Source of the DNA: an uncultured Microbacterium sp.
Lineage (GTDB): Bacteria > Actinomycetota > Actinomycetes > Actinomycetales > Microbacteriaceae
Assembly: GCA_913774665.1 (NCBI GenBank)
Contig: CAJYHN010000008.1
Coordinates: forward strand, 92,788-156,787
Direction: 5' to 3'
DNA length: 64,000 bases
Shown: positions 41,333 through 49,553 of the stretch, in pieces
How positions within the stretch are numbered: the stretch's first letter is position 1
Layout of the letters: each line of letters begins with the position of its first letter
The notes under the pieces: model-generated
What the model was told of the DNA's origin: nothing
Database searches by the model: none
The model's input: the letters and a program-made list of their open reading frames with translations, nothing else
Translations under genes and position numbers: made by a program

Positions 41333-43768
41333 TCAGAGCTTGGTGATCGGCGCGATCTTGACCAGCAGCTTCTTCGGCCCGACGGTGTCGAAGCGCACGT
41401 GCGCCACGCGCTTCGCGCCCTCGCCGGTCACGGCATCCACGCGACCTTCACCGAAGTCGTCGTGGCGAATGCGGTCGCCCGATGCCAGCTGCATGTCGCC
41501 GTTGTCGCGCACCTTGGCCGGGATGCGGTTGGGGAACTTGCTGGGATCCGCGGGCGCACGCTTGGGCAGCGGCACCAAGTCGTCTCCATACCGGCTTCCG
41601 CCGCCGGATTGGCCGGGGCGGCGTCCACCGGGGGCGTTGAGCGCGCGCGACCGCGAGCCGCCGCGGCCGTTGACGTCACCCGGGGACTGCCGCCAGTCGA
41701 TGAGGTCGGCGGGGATCTCTTGCAGGAACCGACTGGGCATGGCCACGGTCACCTCGCCGAATTGCGCACGGGTCATCGCGAGCGAAACGTGCAGGCGCTT
41801 GCGTGCGCGCGTGATGCCGACGTAGAACAGACGGCGCTCCTCCTGCGGACCGCCCGGCTCGTTCGCCGAGATGCGGTGCGGCAGCAGGTCTTCCTCGACG
41901 CCGGTGAGGAAGACCGCGTCGTACTCGAGGCCCTTCGCGGTGTGCAGCGTCATGAGCGACACCGAACCCGAGGCGTCGTCGAGGTCGTCGGCATCGGCCA
42001 CGAGGGTGACCTCGGTCAAGAAGTCGATGATCGTGCCCTCGGGGTTATTCCGCGCGAACTCGCGGGTCACGGCGACGAGTTCGTCGAGGTTCTCGAGGCG
42101 CGCCTCGTCTTGGGGGTCTTTGCTGGCGCGCAGGGCATCGAAGTAGCCGCTCTTGTTCAGCAGCAACGTGAGACCCTCGGTGACCGAGGTCGAGGGGGCG
42201 AGTTCTCCGGATGCCGGGAGCATGATCGCCGTGGCCTCGGTCAGCACCGCGTCGAGCTGATCGATGGCCTTCTGCAGCTTCGGGCCGACGCCGATCTGGG
42301 CCGAGTTGGCCAGGGCATCACGGAAGGTGATGTCGTGTTCGGCGGCGTACCGGGCGATGGCCGTTTCGGTGACGTCGCCGATGCCGCGACGCGGACGGTT
42401 GAGAATGCGGCGCAGCGCCATCGAATCGGCGGGGTTCGCGACGGCGATGAGGTACGCGAGCGCGTCCTTGATTTCGGCGCGCTCGTAGAACTTGGTGCCG
42501 CCCATGATCTTGTAGGGCACCGCGGAGCGGATGAAGATCTCTTCCAGCGCACGGGACTGCGAGTTGGTGCGGTAGAACACCGCGACCCCGGAGTACGGCA
42601 GCCCCTTCTTGTGCAGCGCCTCGATCTCGTCGGCGACGAACTGCGCCTCGTCGTGCTGCGAGTAGCCCGTGAAACCGATGATGGGGTCGCCCGCGCCGAC
42701 GTCGGTCCACAGCTTCTTGTCTTTGCGGTCGAAGTTGTTCGCGATGACGGCGTTCGCGGCCGAGAGGATGTTCTGCGTCGACCGGTAGTTCTGCTCGAGC
42801 AGCACGACCTTCGCGCCCGGGTAGTCGCGCTCGAACTCGCTGATGTTGCGGATGTCAGCGCCGCGGAACGCGTAGATCGACTGGTCGGAGTCGCCGACGA
42901 CGGTCAGCGAGGCGGCGTCTTCGCCCGCGGGCTCGGCGTCGAAGATCATCATGCCGCCGGACGAGAACGGCTCGGCATCCGATCCCGGAGGGCGCGTGAG
43001 CTCGTGGATGAGCGCGTACTGCGCGTGGTTGGTGTCCTGGTATTCGTCGACCAGGATGTGGCGGAACCGCTTGCGATAGCGGTCGGCGACCTGCGGGAAC
43101 GCCCGGAAGAGGTAGACCGTCTGCGCGATGAGGTCGTCGAAGTCGAACGCGTTGGCCCGCTGCAGCTCGCGCTGGTACGAGCCGAAGATCTCGACGAACA
43201 CGCGCTCGGCGGGGTCGCTCATGTTCGCGGACCGCGCGTAGGACTCGGCATCCGCCAACTCGTTCTTGAGCTTCGAGATGCGGCTCTGCGTGCCGGCGGG
43301 GGTGAGCCCGAACGAGTCGCCCTCGTGCTCTTTGACGAGCCTCTTGATGAGGGCGCGCGAGTCGCCGGAGTCGTAGATGGTGAACGACTTCGTGAAACCG
43401 AACTGCTCGGCCTCGCGCCGCAGAATCCGCACGCACGCCGAGTGGAACGTCGAGATCCACATGCCGTCGGCCTTCTGCCCGATGAGCTGGTGCACGCGCT
43501 CGCGCATCTCGCCGGCGGCCTTGTTGGTGAACGTGATCGCGAGGATCTGACTGGGATACGCCTCGCGCGTGCGCAGCAGCGAGGCGATGCGGCGCGTGAG
43601 CACACTCGTCTTGCCGGAGCCGGCGCCCGCGACGATGAGCAGCGCCTGGCCGCGATAGGTCACGGCCTCGCGCTGCGGACCGTTCAGCCCCTCGAGGAGG
43701 TCGGCGTCGGGTCGGGATGCCGACGGTCCGGGACCGTCGACGATGAGGGGCGTGGAGGCGTCGGTCAT
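41333..43768 (-). CDS. pcrA: ATP-dependent DNA helicase PcrA/UvrD
   Basis: 811 residues, superfamily 1A 3'-5' helicase. Walker A is AGAGSGKT (47-54), then ITFTNKAAGEMRER, STFHSACVRILR, VDEYQDTN (motif II), GDSDQSIYAFRGA (motif III), LEQNYRST (IV), LMTLHTAKGLEYDAVFLTG (V) and VGITRARKRLHV (VI). The C-terminal DRIRHDDFGEGRVDAVTGEG is the Tudor-like module seen in PcrA. It unwinds DNA in nucleotide excision repair and removes RecA or stalled polymerase. The ATG at 43768 has TAGACT 10 nt upstream. Confidence 0.93.
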   Translation of the reverse strand: MTDASTPLIVDGPGPSASRPDADLLEGLNGPQREAVTYRGQALLIVAGAGSGKTSVLTRRIASLLRTREAYPSQILAITFTNKAAGEMRERVHQLIGQKADGMWISTFHSACVRILRREAEQFGFTKSFTIYDSGDSRALIKRLVKEHEGDSFGLTPAGTQSRISKLKNELADAESYARSANMSDPAERVFVEIFGSYQRELQRANAFDFDDLIAQTVYLFRAFPQVADRYRKRFRHILVDEYQDTNHAQYALIHELTRPPGSDAEPFSSGGMMIFDAEPAGEDAASLTVVGDSDQSIYAFRGADIRNISEFERDYPGAKVVLLEQNYRSTQNILSAANAVIANNFDRKDKKLWTDVGAGDPIIGFTGYSQHDEAQFVADEIEALHKKGLPYSGVAVFYRTNSQSRALEEIFIRSAVPYKIMGGTKFYERAEIKDALAYLIAVANPADSMALRRILNRPRRGIGDVTETAIARYAAEHDITFRDALANSAQIGVGPKLQKAIDQLDAVLTEATAIMLPASGELAPSTSVTEGLTLLLNKSGYFDALRASKDPQDEARLENLDELVAVTREFARNNPEGTIIDFLTEVTLVADADDLDDASGSVSLMTLHTAKGLEYDAVFLTGVEEDLLPHRISANEPGGPQEERRLFYVGITRARKRLHVSLAMTRAQFGEVTVAMPSRFLQEIPADLIDWRQSPGDVNGRGGSRSRALNAPGGRRPGQSGGGSRYGDDLVPLPKRAPADPSKFPNRIPAKVRDNGDMQLASGDRIRHDDFGEGRVDAVTGEGAKRVAHVRFDTVGPKKLLVKIAPITKL

Positions 43769-43837
43769 GGCGTGGTCAAGTCTAGGCGGGGCCTCCGACA
43801 TCGGCCCCGGCCTGTGGTCGCGCCCGCGGGTTTCGCG

Positions 43838-44560
43838 TGGCTATCGCGGCTCCGGGGCGCAAGACGACGCCCCGGGACCACGAACCACGCCCCAGGGCCA
43901 CGAACGCTGCCCCGACCAAAGCGAGACGGCGCGGCCCGACCCGTGCCCCACCGCACGCCGCCACGGCATCGCGGCTCCGGGGCGACAAATCACGCCCCCG
44001 GGCCACGAACCACGCCCCGGGGCCACACACGCCGCTCCGACCAAAGCGAAACGCCGCTGCCCGACCCGCGCCCCACGGCACGCCGCCACTCCCTCGCGGC
44101 CCGGGGCGACAAACCACGCCCCGGAGCCACGAACCACGCCCCAGGGGCACGAACGCCGCCCCGACCAGAGCGAAACGCCGCTGCCCAACCCGCGCCCCAC
44201 GGCACGCCGCCACTCCCTCGCGGCCCGGGGCGACAAGCCACACCCCGGGGCGACAAATCACGCCCCCGGGCCACGAACCACGCCCCGGGGCCACACACGC
44301 CGCCCCGACCAAAGCGAAACGCCGCTCCCCGACCCGCGCCCCACGGCACGCCGCCCCTCCCTCGCGTCCCCGGGGCGACAAATCACGCCCCGGGGCGACA
44401 AATCACGCCCCGGAGCCACGAACCACCCCCCGGGGCCAAAAACGCCGCCCCGGGACCACAAACGCCGCCCCGGGGCCGCACACCCCGCCCCGGGACCACA
44501 CACGCCGCCCCAGAACCATCCACCCCTCCCCGCGCCCGGTCCCCCTCCCGCGCCCGGAAC
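43838..44560. repeat. Long G+C-rich tandem array between pcrA and the stress-protein gene
   Basis: The 819-nt gap is filled by degenerate modules of CCCCGGGGCCACGAACCACG type and a longer unit that starts GACCAAAGCGAAACGCCGCT and recurs at 43914, 44039, 44163 and 44307 (periods 125, 124, 144; the last is longer by one roughly 20-bp module). The right end (44370-44510) is a run of about 20-bp units of CGGGGCGACAAATCACGCCC and CCGGGACCACAAACGCCGCC type. No gene is supported here; open frames on both strands only reflect the repeat. Confidence 0.85.
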
Positions 44561-44587
44561 CCCCATCCCCTCGGCCGCGCGAACGTC

Positions 44588-45064
44588 TCAGCTGCGCGCT
44601 TCGCCCGCCGCACCCGACGACAGCAGCGACTGCGCGCGCGCGAGGTGCTCGGCATCCACCGTCACATCCCAGCGTTCGGCTTCGAAGCCCTGCACCGACG
44701 AGAAGTCCCGCCGTCCGCCCGTGAAAGCGTGCCCGGCGAAGCCGAAGATCGCGCCCCAGACGGCTCCGAGGACGAGACCCAGGAGCACGAACCCGAGGAA
44801 CCCGCCGACGCTCAGCAGACCGATGAGGACGCCGATCATCAGGCCGAACCACGCCCCCGAGGCGGCGCCGAGACCCGCGGCGCGGCCGCGCGTGAGGCGC
44901 CCGGTCACCTGCTCGACGATGCGCACGCCGGTTCCCACGATCGCGGTGTGCTCGACCGGGAAGCCCGCATCGGACAGTCGATCGACGGCGGCCTGCGCGC
45001 CGGTGTAGTCGCTGAAGCTAGAGAGGACGCGACGCTCGGGCGTCGCACGGGTGATGTCGGACAT
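44588..45064 (-). CDS. General-stress-protein (YflT/GSP17M-like) membrane-associated protein
   Basis: 158 residues. The N-terminal RRVLSSFSDYTGAQAAVDRLSDAGFPVEHTAIVG is the GSP17M/YflT-like beta-alpha domain. Two close glycine-rich membrane segments follow (AASGAWFGLMIGVLIGLLSV, FLGFVLLGLVLGAVWGAIFG), then a soluble tail that recalls the N-terminal fold (ERWDVTVDAEHLARAQSLL). Family associated with general stress; precise role unknown. GGAAGGAAC precedes the ATG at 45064. Confidence 0.8.
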   Translation of the reverse strand: MSDITRATPERRVLSSFSDYTGAQAAVDRLSDAGFPVEHTAIVGTGVRIVEQVTGRLTRGRAAGLGAASGAWFGLMIGVLIGLLSVGGFLGFVLLGLVLGAVWGAIFGFAGHAFTGGRRDFSSVQGFEAERWDVTVDAEHLARAQSLLSSGAAGEARS

Positions 45065-45215
45065 GGCGGGTTCCTTCCCTCGGTGACCCCACGCTAACGA
45101 CGCCACCCGCGCCACACGGGGCGGTTGCGCGCGGGCAGAGCCCTCGATAGCGCCGAAGAGTCACACCCCGGATGCCGTTCACCCGGCGGCACCCCAGACG
45201 CTCGGCCGGTAGGGC

Positions 45216-46154
45216 TCAGCGCGCGGAGCGCACGTACACGCGGCGAGGCAGGGCGAGCAGGATGCCGACCACCGTCGCGATCCCCCCGATCACGGCCGTG
45301 ACCGTCATGAGCTCGACGGGCAACACCCCGTCGCGTACTCCCGTGAAACGGGCCAGATCCCAGGGCAGGATGCCGATCTGCTCATTCCACGAGCGCAGCG
45401 CGTCCCTCGCGCCCACCACGGCGATGGTCACCGCCGGCAGGGCGTACCCGACGCCCATGCCCGCGAGCGCGACGCCGGCCGCGCGGCGGCGACCCAGCTG
45501 CGCCGACAGCGACCAGCCGGCCACGACGAACACCCACGCGACGAGGGCGAAGGCGACCGCGAGGTAGAGGATGCGCACCCAGGGTTGCGTCCAGAGCGCC
45601 TCCCAGATCCCCTCGGGGCCCGACAGCGACACGGCCAGCAGTGCCACCACGCAGCGCAGCACGAGCGCGCCGCCGACGGCCGCGATGATCGGCCACGGCG
45701 AGCGTCGTCCGAGCAGCAGACGCACCGCGGCGGCGAACAGGAGCCAGCCGGCCACGGCGATGGCCATTCCCCACAGTCCGTCTCGCGGAGTCTGCACCAC
45801 ACGCGTGAGCACGAGCAGTCCGCCCGGCACGAGGATCATGAGCCAGCGATCGAGCGGCAGCAGGCCGAGGCTCGATTCGCGCGCCCGCCACGGCCGGGTC
45901 GACGCGATCCACGATGCGCGAGCGGCAGCGGCCCCGGGTCGGCGGACCAGACGGGTGCGGGCGGCGACCGCTCCGATCAGCAGCCAGACCAGGCCGAGGC
46001 CCAGCAGCACCCGGGCGATCCATTCCGTCGCCGGGTCGACCGTCATCTGCTCTCGCGCGAACGGATCGACCATCACGGCGAGGACCGTGCCGATCGCCAG
46101 GAGGATCGCGGCGACGCTCAGGGCCAGGATGCCTCGCCCCGCCGTCGTCGCCAT
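45216..46154 (-). CDS. Multi-pass integral membrane protein, unknown function
   Basis: 312 residues with about eight hydrophobic segments (first at 8-28, last at about 283-303) and short loops rich in Arg. No family motif recognised. TAACGT lies 6 nt before the ATG at 46154, supporting the start. Flanking genes give no functional hint. Confidence 0.72.
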   Translation of the reverse strand: MATTAGRGILALSVAAILLAIGTVLAVMVDPFAREQMTVDPATEWIARVLLGLGLVWLLIGAVAARTRLVRRPGAAAARASWIASTRPWRARESSLGLLPLDRWLMILVPGGLLVLTRVVQTPRDGLWGMAIAVAGWLLFAAAVRLLLGRRSPWPIIAAVGGALVLRCVVALLAVSLSGPEGIWEALWTQPWVRILYLAVAFALVAWVFVVAGWSLSAQLGRRRAAGVALAGMGVGYALPAVTIAVVGARDALRSWNEQIGILPWDLARFTGVRDGVLPVELMTVTAVIGGIATVVGILLALPRRVYVRSAR

Positions 46155-46160
46155 ATGCCT

Positions 46161-46166
46161 ACGTTA
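46161..46166 (-). promoter_or_regulatory. -10 hexamer TAACGT
   Basis: Minus strand, 6 nt before the ATG at 46154. Confidence 0.4.
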
Positions 46167-46302
46167 CCCGTCGGATTCGGCGCTCCCGACCGGTCCGCGG
46201 TGAGCATCGGCACGGGGGAGTTCACAAGAGCGCCAGGGTGCCGGCATCCCCTCTTCGGACGGCGATCCAGGATGCCGACACCACGTGCACCCGCGAGGGG
46301 GC

Positions 46303-46671
46303 TCAGGCCCTGTCGTGCAGGGTCACGTGGTACCCGTCGGGGTCGGCGAAGGTGAACGTGCGCCCGAAGGGGCCGTCGATCGGGTCCATCACGATGCGGT
46401 GGCCGTCGGCGACGAGCGCGTCGTGCATCTGCTGCACCTCGGTGCCGTGGAGCCACAGAGCGACGCCGACGCCGGGCTGGGCGATCCCGTCGAGATCGGT
46501 TCCGGGGGCGAAGTCGCGCAGCGCGAAGGCGATCGGCGCGGTGTCGAAGACGACCGCGTGGGGCGGGCCGGCGGGCGAACGGCGCAGGCCGAGGTACTTC
46601 TCGTAGAAGGCGTGCGAGGCGGCGAGATCGCGCACCTGCAGGGAGATGAAGTCGGGTCCGGTGACGGGCAT
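46303..46671 (-). CDS. VOC-superfamily (glyoxalase/bleomycin-resistance-like) protein
   Basis: 122 residues with the two beta-alpha-beta-beta-beta halves of the vicinal-oxygen-chelate fold: DFISLQVRDLAASHAFYEKYLGL and ...VALWLHGTEVQQMHDALVADG, ending FADPDGYHVTLHD. The first metal position reads Ser rather than His/Glu, so catalytic metal binding is uncertain. Divergent from a MarR regulator, with two palindromic operators between, so it is probably the repressed target and may act in detoxification. Confidence 0.85.
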   Translation of the reverse strand: MPVTGPDFISLQVRDLAASHAFYEKYLGLRRSPAGPPHAVVFDTAPIAFALRDFAPGTDLDGIAQPGVGVALWLHGTEVQQMHDALVADGHRIVMDPIDGPFGRTFTFADPDGYHVTLHDRA

Positions 46672-46686
46672 CAGATTCTCCTTACG

Positions 46687-46702
46687 TGTCAGTTATCTGA
46701 CA
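46687..46702. promoter_or_regulatory. MarR-type operator 1
   Basis: TGTCAGTTATCTGACA, a perfect TGTCAG-N4-CTGACA palindrome in the VOC/MarR divergent region. Confidence 0.8.
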
Positions 46703-46711
46703 CCGAGCGTA

Positions 46712-46727
46712 TGTCAGAATACTGACA
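46712..46727. promoter_or_regulatory. MarR-type operator 2
   Basis: TGTCAGAATACTGACA, same arms; its last base is the A of the MarR start codon. Centre-to-centre distance from operator 1 is 25 bp. Confidence 0.8.
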
Positions 46728-47164
46728 TGGCGCAAGAGGCGATCGACCTGGACACCTCCCTGGGGTACCTCCTGAAAGAGGCGGCGAGCGCACTGCGCGC
46801 GGCGATGGAAGACGTGCTGCGCCCCCTCGGCATGACGATCACGCACTACTCCTGCCTCGAGCTCCTCGCCCAACGGCCCGGCTTGTCGAACTCCGACCTT
46901 GCGCGAGGGGCCTTCGTCACGCGGCAGTCGATGAACGTCCTCCTGCAGAACCTCGAACGCGAGGGCGTCGTCGAGCGCCCCGACGCGCCCCCCGTCGGCA
47001 AGGCCCTCCCCACGCGCCTCACCGCGAAGGGGCAGCACTCCCTCGACGCCGCGAGCGCGGCCGTCCGCTCGGTGGAGAAGCGCATGCTGAGCGGAATGAC
47101 GGATGCCGAGCAGGCGGCCGCCCTCCAGGCTCTGCGGTCGATGGTGACGTCGCTCCGCAGCTGA
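46727..47164 (+). CDS. MarR-family transcriptional regulator
   Basis: 145 residues with the winged-helix core SCLELLAQRPGLSNSDLARGAFVTRQSMNVLLQNLEREGVVER, then the wing PPVGKALPTRLTAKG, flanked by dimerisation helices. Likely represses itself and the divergent VOC gene through the two TGTCAG-N4-CTGACA sites. The inducer is unknown. Confidence 0.9.
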   Translation: MAQEAIDLDTSLGYLLKEAASALRAAMEDVLRPLGMTITHYSCLELLAQRPGLSNSDLARGAFVTRQSMNVLLQNLEREGVVERPDAPPVGKALPTRLTAKGQHSLDAASAAVRSVEKRMLSGMTDAEQAAALQALRSMVTSLRS

Positions 47165-47181
47165 TCCCCGCCGCGAGCCGG

Positions 47182-47194
47182 ATTGTGTAACAAT
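47182..47194. promoter_or_regulatory. Palindrome ATTGT-GTA-ACAAT at the EamA/GntR operon promoter
   Basis: Perfect 5-3-5 palindrome 6 nt before the ATG at 47201; overlaps the likely -10 (TAACAAT). The TTGT...ACAA core fits GntR/FadR-type operators, and the second gene of the operon is GntR. Confidence 0.6.
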
Positions 47195-47200
47195 CCATCC

Positions 47201-48106
47201 ATGCTTCCCGCTCTCGCGATCCTCGCCGCGGCACTGTGCTTCTCCACCACCGGCACGGCGCAGGCCCTCGCGGACGTCGATGCCTCTCCCCTCGCGGTCG
47301 GGGCGGCGCGGATCGTGGTGGGGGGCGGCATCCTGGGCCTTCTCGCCCTCGCCCAGCGTCCGCCCGGCCGCGCGCGCAGCGGATCCCGCGCGTCCACCGC
47401 GGCGCTGATCGCCCTCGGAGCCCTCGGAGTCCTCGCGTACCAACCTCTGTTCTTCCTGGGCACGCGCGAGAACGGCGTCGCGATCGGCACGGTCGTCGCC
47501 CTCGGCTCGGCACCCATCGCGACCGGGATCGTCGATGCCGTTCGACGGCGCCGCTCTCCTTCGCCGCGCTGGATGCTCGCGACCGCCGTCGCGCTGATCG
47601 GCGTCGTCCTCGTGTCGGGCGTGACGGGCGGGGCGACCGCCCTCGCCCCCGGCGGGCTGCTCGCCTCGGCGGGCGCGGGAATGTCGTACGCCCTCTATAC
47701 GGTGTGCGGCAAAGGACTCATCGAGAGGGGGTGGAACTCCACGCGGGTCATGGGAGCGGTGTTCGGCGTCGCCGCCGTGGCGAGCCTCCCCGTCCTCCTC
47801 CTCGCCGGGACGTCGTGGCTGCTCACCCCGAACGGCCTGACCCTCGCCCTCTGGCTCGGGGTCGTGACCACGGCGATCGCGTACCTGCTGTTCGGGTGGG
47901 GGCTCGCTCGCCTGAACGCCGTCACGGTGTCGACCCTGACCCTCGCCGAGCCCCTTGCCGCCACCCTTCTGGGCCTGTTCGTGTTGCGCGAGCACCTCAC
48001 TCTCGCGAGCGGACTCGGCCTGGCCCTCATCGCGGTGGGTCTCGCCGTGGTGTCCGCTCCGTCTCGCCGGCGTGAGGAGGTTCCGGATGCCACGGCCCGC
48101 GCGTGA
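47201..48106 (+). CDS. EamA/DMT-superfamily transporter
   Basis: 301-residue membrane protein with about ten membrane segments in two EamA repeats (ALAILAAALCFSTTGTAQAL... and ...GLLASAGAGMSYALYTVCGK). Such proteins export metabolites or amino acids; the substrate is unknown. The ATG at 47201 starts the first membrane segment correctly. It is followed by an overlapping GntR gene, so the two form an operon. Confidence 0.87.
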   Translation: MLPALAILAAALCFSTTGTAQALADVDASPLAVGAARIVVGGGILGLLALAQRPPGRARSGSRASTAALIALGALGVLAYQPLFFLGTRENGVAIGTVVALGSAPIATGIVDAVRRRRSPSPRWMLATAVALIGVVLVSGVTGGATALAPGGLLASAGAGMSYALYTVCGKGLIERGWNSTRVMGAVFGVAAVASLPVLLLAGTSWLLTPNGLTLALWLGVVTTAIAYLLFGWGLARLNAVTVSTLTLAEPLAATLLGLFVLREHLTLASGLGLALIAVGLAVVSAPSRRREEVPDATARA

Positions 48107-48818
48107 CGCGAGAGGGGGCGCCGCGGCGCCGGCAGGCGTCGGGGACGAAACGGCCCTGTCACGCACCGCGGCCCCGCCGCGCCCCGCACCGCCCGCCCCG
48201 GGCCCCCGCACCGCGGACGCGGTGGCCGACACCCTGCGCGCCGCGATCTTGTCGGGCGCGCTCGCCCCCGGCACTCCGCTGCGCGAGGAGGAGCTCAGCG
48301 CGACCCACGGCATCTCGCGGCATACCGCCCGCACAGCGCTCGCGCGCCTCACCGCCGAGCGGCTCGCCACGTCCGAGCCCTACCGCGGCGTCCGCGTGTC
48401 GCAGCTCGACGACGACGCCCTGATCGCCCTGCAGCAGTTGCGCTGCGCTCTCGAGACCGAGGCGCTGCGGATCGTGCGGGATCGCGGCATCCATCCCGCC
48501 GAGGTCGACGAGGCTCTCGACGCCCTCGCGGACGCCGAGGCCGGGGGCGACTGGTCGGGAACCCTCGACGCGCACGCCCGCGTGCACCTGGCGTTGGTCG
48601 CCGCGGCGGGGTCTGCGCGCATCACCGAGGAGTACCGGCGCCTCGACGGCGAGATGCGCCTGCTGCTCCTGCACGTGCGTCCCGCCTACGCGCCCGGGGC
48701 GTTGACAGCGGAACACCGCGCGTACGTCGACGAGGCGCTCCACGACCCCGAGCGGGTCGTGCGCGCGCACCTCGAACACTCCACGAGGGCGATCATCGAC
48801 GGGCGATCCGGGCGCTGA
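48087..48818 (+). CDS. GntR-family (FadR/FCD) transcriptional regulator
   Basis: 243 residues. An N-terminal linker of about 45 residues rich in Ala and Pro is followed by the winged HTH (TADAVADTLRAAILSGALAPGTPLREEELSATHGISRHTARTALARL), then an FCD-type helical domain (ALRIVRDRGIHPAEVDEALDALADAE). GAGGAGG lies 6 nt before the ATG, which overlaps the end of the transporter gene by 20 nt. Probably represses the operon at the palindrome 47182-47194. Confidence 0.88.
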   Translation: MPRPARDARGGAAAPAGVGDETALSRTAAPPRPAPPAPGPRTADAVADTLRAAILSGALAPGTPLREEELSATHGISRHTARTALARLTAERLATSEPYRGVRVSQLDDDALIALQQLRCALETEALRIVRDRGIHPAEVDEALDALADAEAGGDWSGTLDAHARVHLALVAAAGSARITEEYRRLDGEMRLLLLHVRPAYAPGALTAEHRAYVDEALHDPERVVRAHLEHSTRAIIDGRSGR

Positions 48819-49146
48819 TCGCGGCGCCCACCGCCACACGGCGACACATCCCGTCACCTCGCGCAACGCCCCTTCGTCGCTCGCTCGCCCCGGGTTAGCG
48901 TGGGGGCACATCGCGGCGATCCGGGCGGTCCCGGGCCTCGGCTCATAACCGAAGGCGTGGCGGGTTCGACTCCCGCCGTCGCGTCGAAATCGCAAGAAAC
49001 GCTCTCCCGGCGCACCTCGCCGTCGTACGCGTCCGGCTCGATGGCGATCATCCGAGCCGCAGCGCTCGACGTCCGAGCTCCCCCCGCCCCTCGCCTCGTG
49101 GTGCCGCGCGGCCGAGGACTCCCCGTCGCACTGACCCGCGGCGCTC
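48819..49146. other. Intergenic region with a tRNA-like element
   Basis: No protein gene supported; the only structure seen is the tRNA-like sequence at 48912-48983. Confidence 0.5.
48912..48983 (+). tRNA. tRNA-like sequence with a CAT anticodon loop, atypical D-arm
   Basis: Folds as a 72-nt cloverleaf. The acceptor stem CGCGGCG/CGTCGCG is seven pairs with one G-U. D-arm CCGG-N6-CCGG; anticodon loop CTCATAA (anticodon CAT at 48944-48946) on a four-pair stem plus one C-A mismatch; T-arm GCGGG-TTCGACT-CCCGC is perfect. The D-loop is too short and lacks the usual A14 and A21, and CCA is not encoded. It could be a divergent Met-type tRNA or a decaying tRNA gene. Confidence 0.5.
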
Positions 49147-49488
49147 CTACGCCTCCGCCGGCCGCGCTCCCCCGCGCGAGGCGGGGCGCCTCTTGCGCAC
49201 CTCGCGCAGCACGATCTGCTCGGGGCACACCGTCGACAGGAAGTCGCCCACCGACAACGCCAGGCGCTCCCCCACGAGCGAGTACAGGATGCGGTTCGCG
49301 TCGCGTCGCTCGGAGACGAGACCGGCTTGGCGCAGCACGCCGAGGTGCCGCGAGATGGTGGGCCCACTCGCGTCGAAGCGCGCCGCGATCTCACCCGCTG
49401 CCATCTCGCCGTCCTTCAGGTCTTGGAGGATCTGGCGGCGAGTGGGGTGCGCGAGGGCCGCGAAGATGTCGGATGCCGCGTCGGTCAC
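49147..49488 (-). CDS. ArsR/SmtB-family transcriptional regulator (SdpR-like)
   Basis: 113 residues. The winged HTH begins at once (DIFAALAHPTRRQILQDLKDGEMAAGEIAARFDASGPTISRHLGVLRQAGLV), with the wing RRDANRILYSL. No Cys metal site of the ArsR/CadC kind is visible; it resembles the non-metal SdpR subgroup. The GTG at 49488 is the start. Divergent from the DUF2071 gene; two TAGC-N6-GCTA sites lie between. Confidence 0.88.
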   Translation of the reverse strand: MTDAASDIFAALAHPTRRQILQDLKDGEMAAGEIAARFDASGPTISRHLGVLRQAGLVSERRDANRILYSLVGERLALSVGDFLSTVCPEQIVLREVRKRRPASRGGARPAEA

Positions 49489-49498
49489 GACCCGAATC

Positions 49499-49535
49499 TA
49501 GCACTGGAGCTAAATTGCGTGTAGCTTTTTCGCTA
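49499..49535. promoter_or_regulatory. Two TAGC-N6-GCTA operators between ArsR and the DUF2071 gene
   Basis: TAGCACTGGAGCTA at 49499-49512 and TAGCTTTTTCGCTA at 49522-49535, each followed by AA; centres 23 bp apart. Likely bound by the ArsR protein. Confidence 0.7.
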
Positions 49536-49553
49536 AATAGTGAAGGAGTTCAC

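Noticed and set aside
40886-45097. An uninterrupted plus-strand reading frame of about 1,400 codons.
   Set aside because: It runs antisense to the whole pcrA gene and through repeat arrays; the translation is Arg/Gly/His-rich with no motif. Such frames arise from high third-position G+C on the opposite strand.
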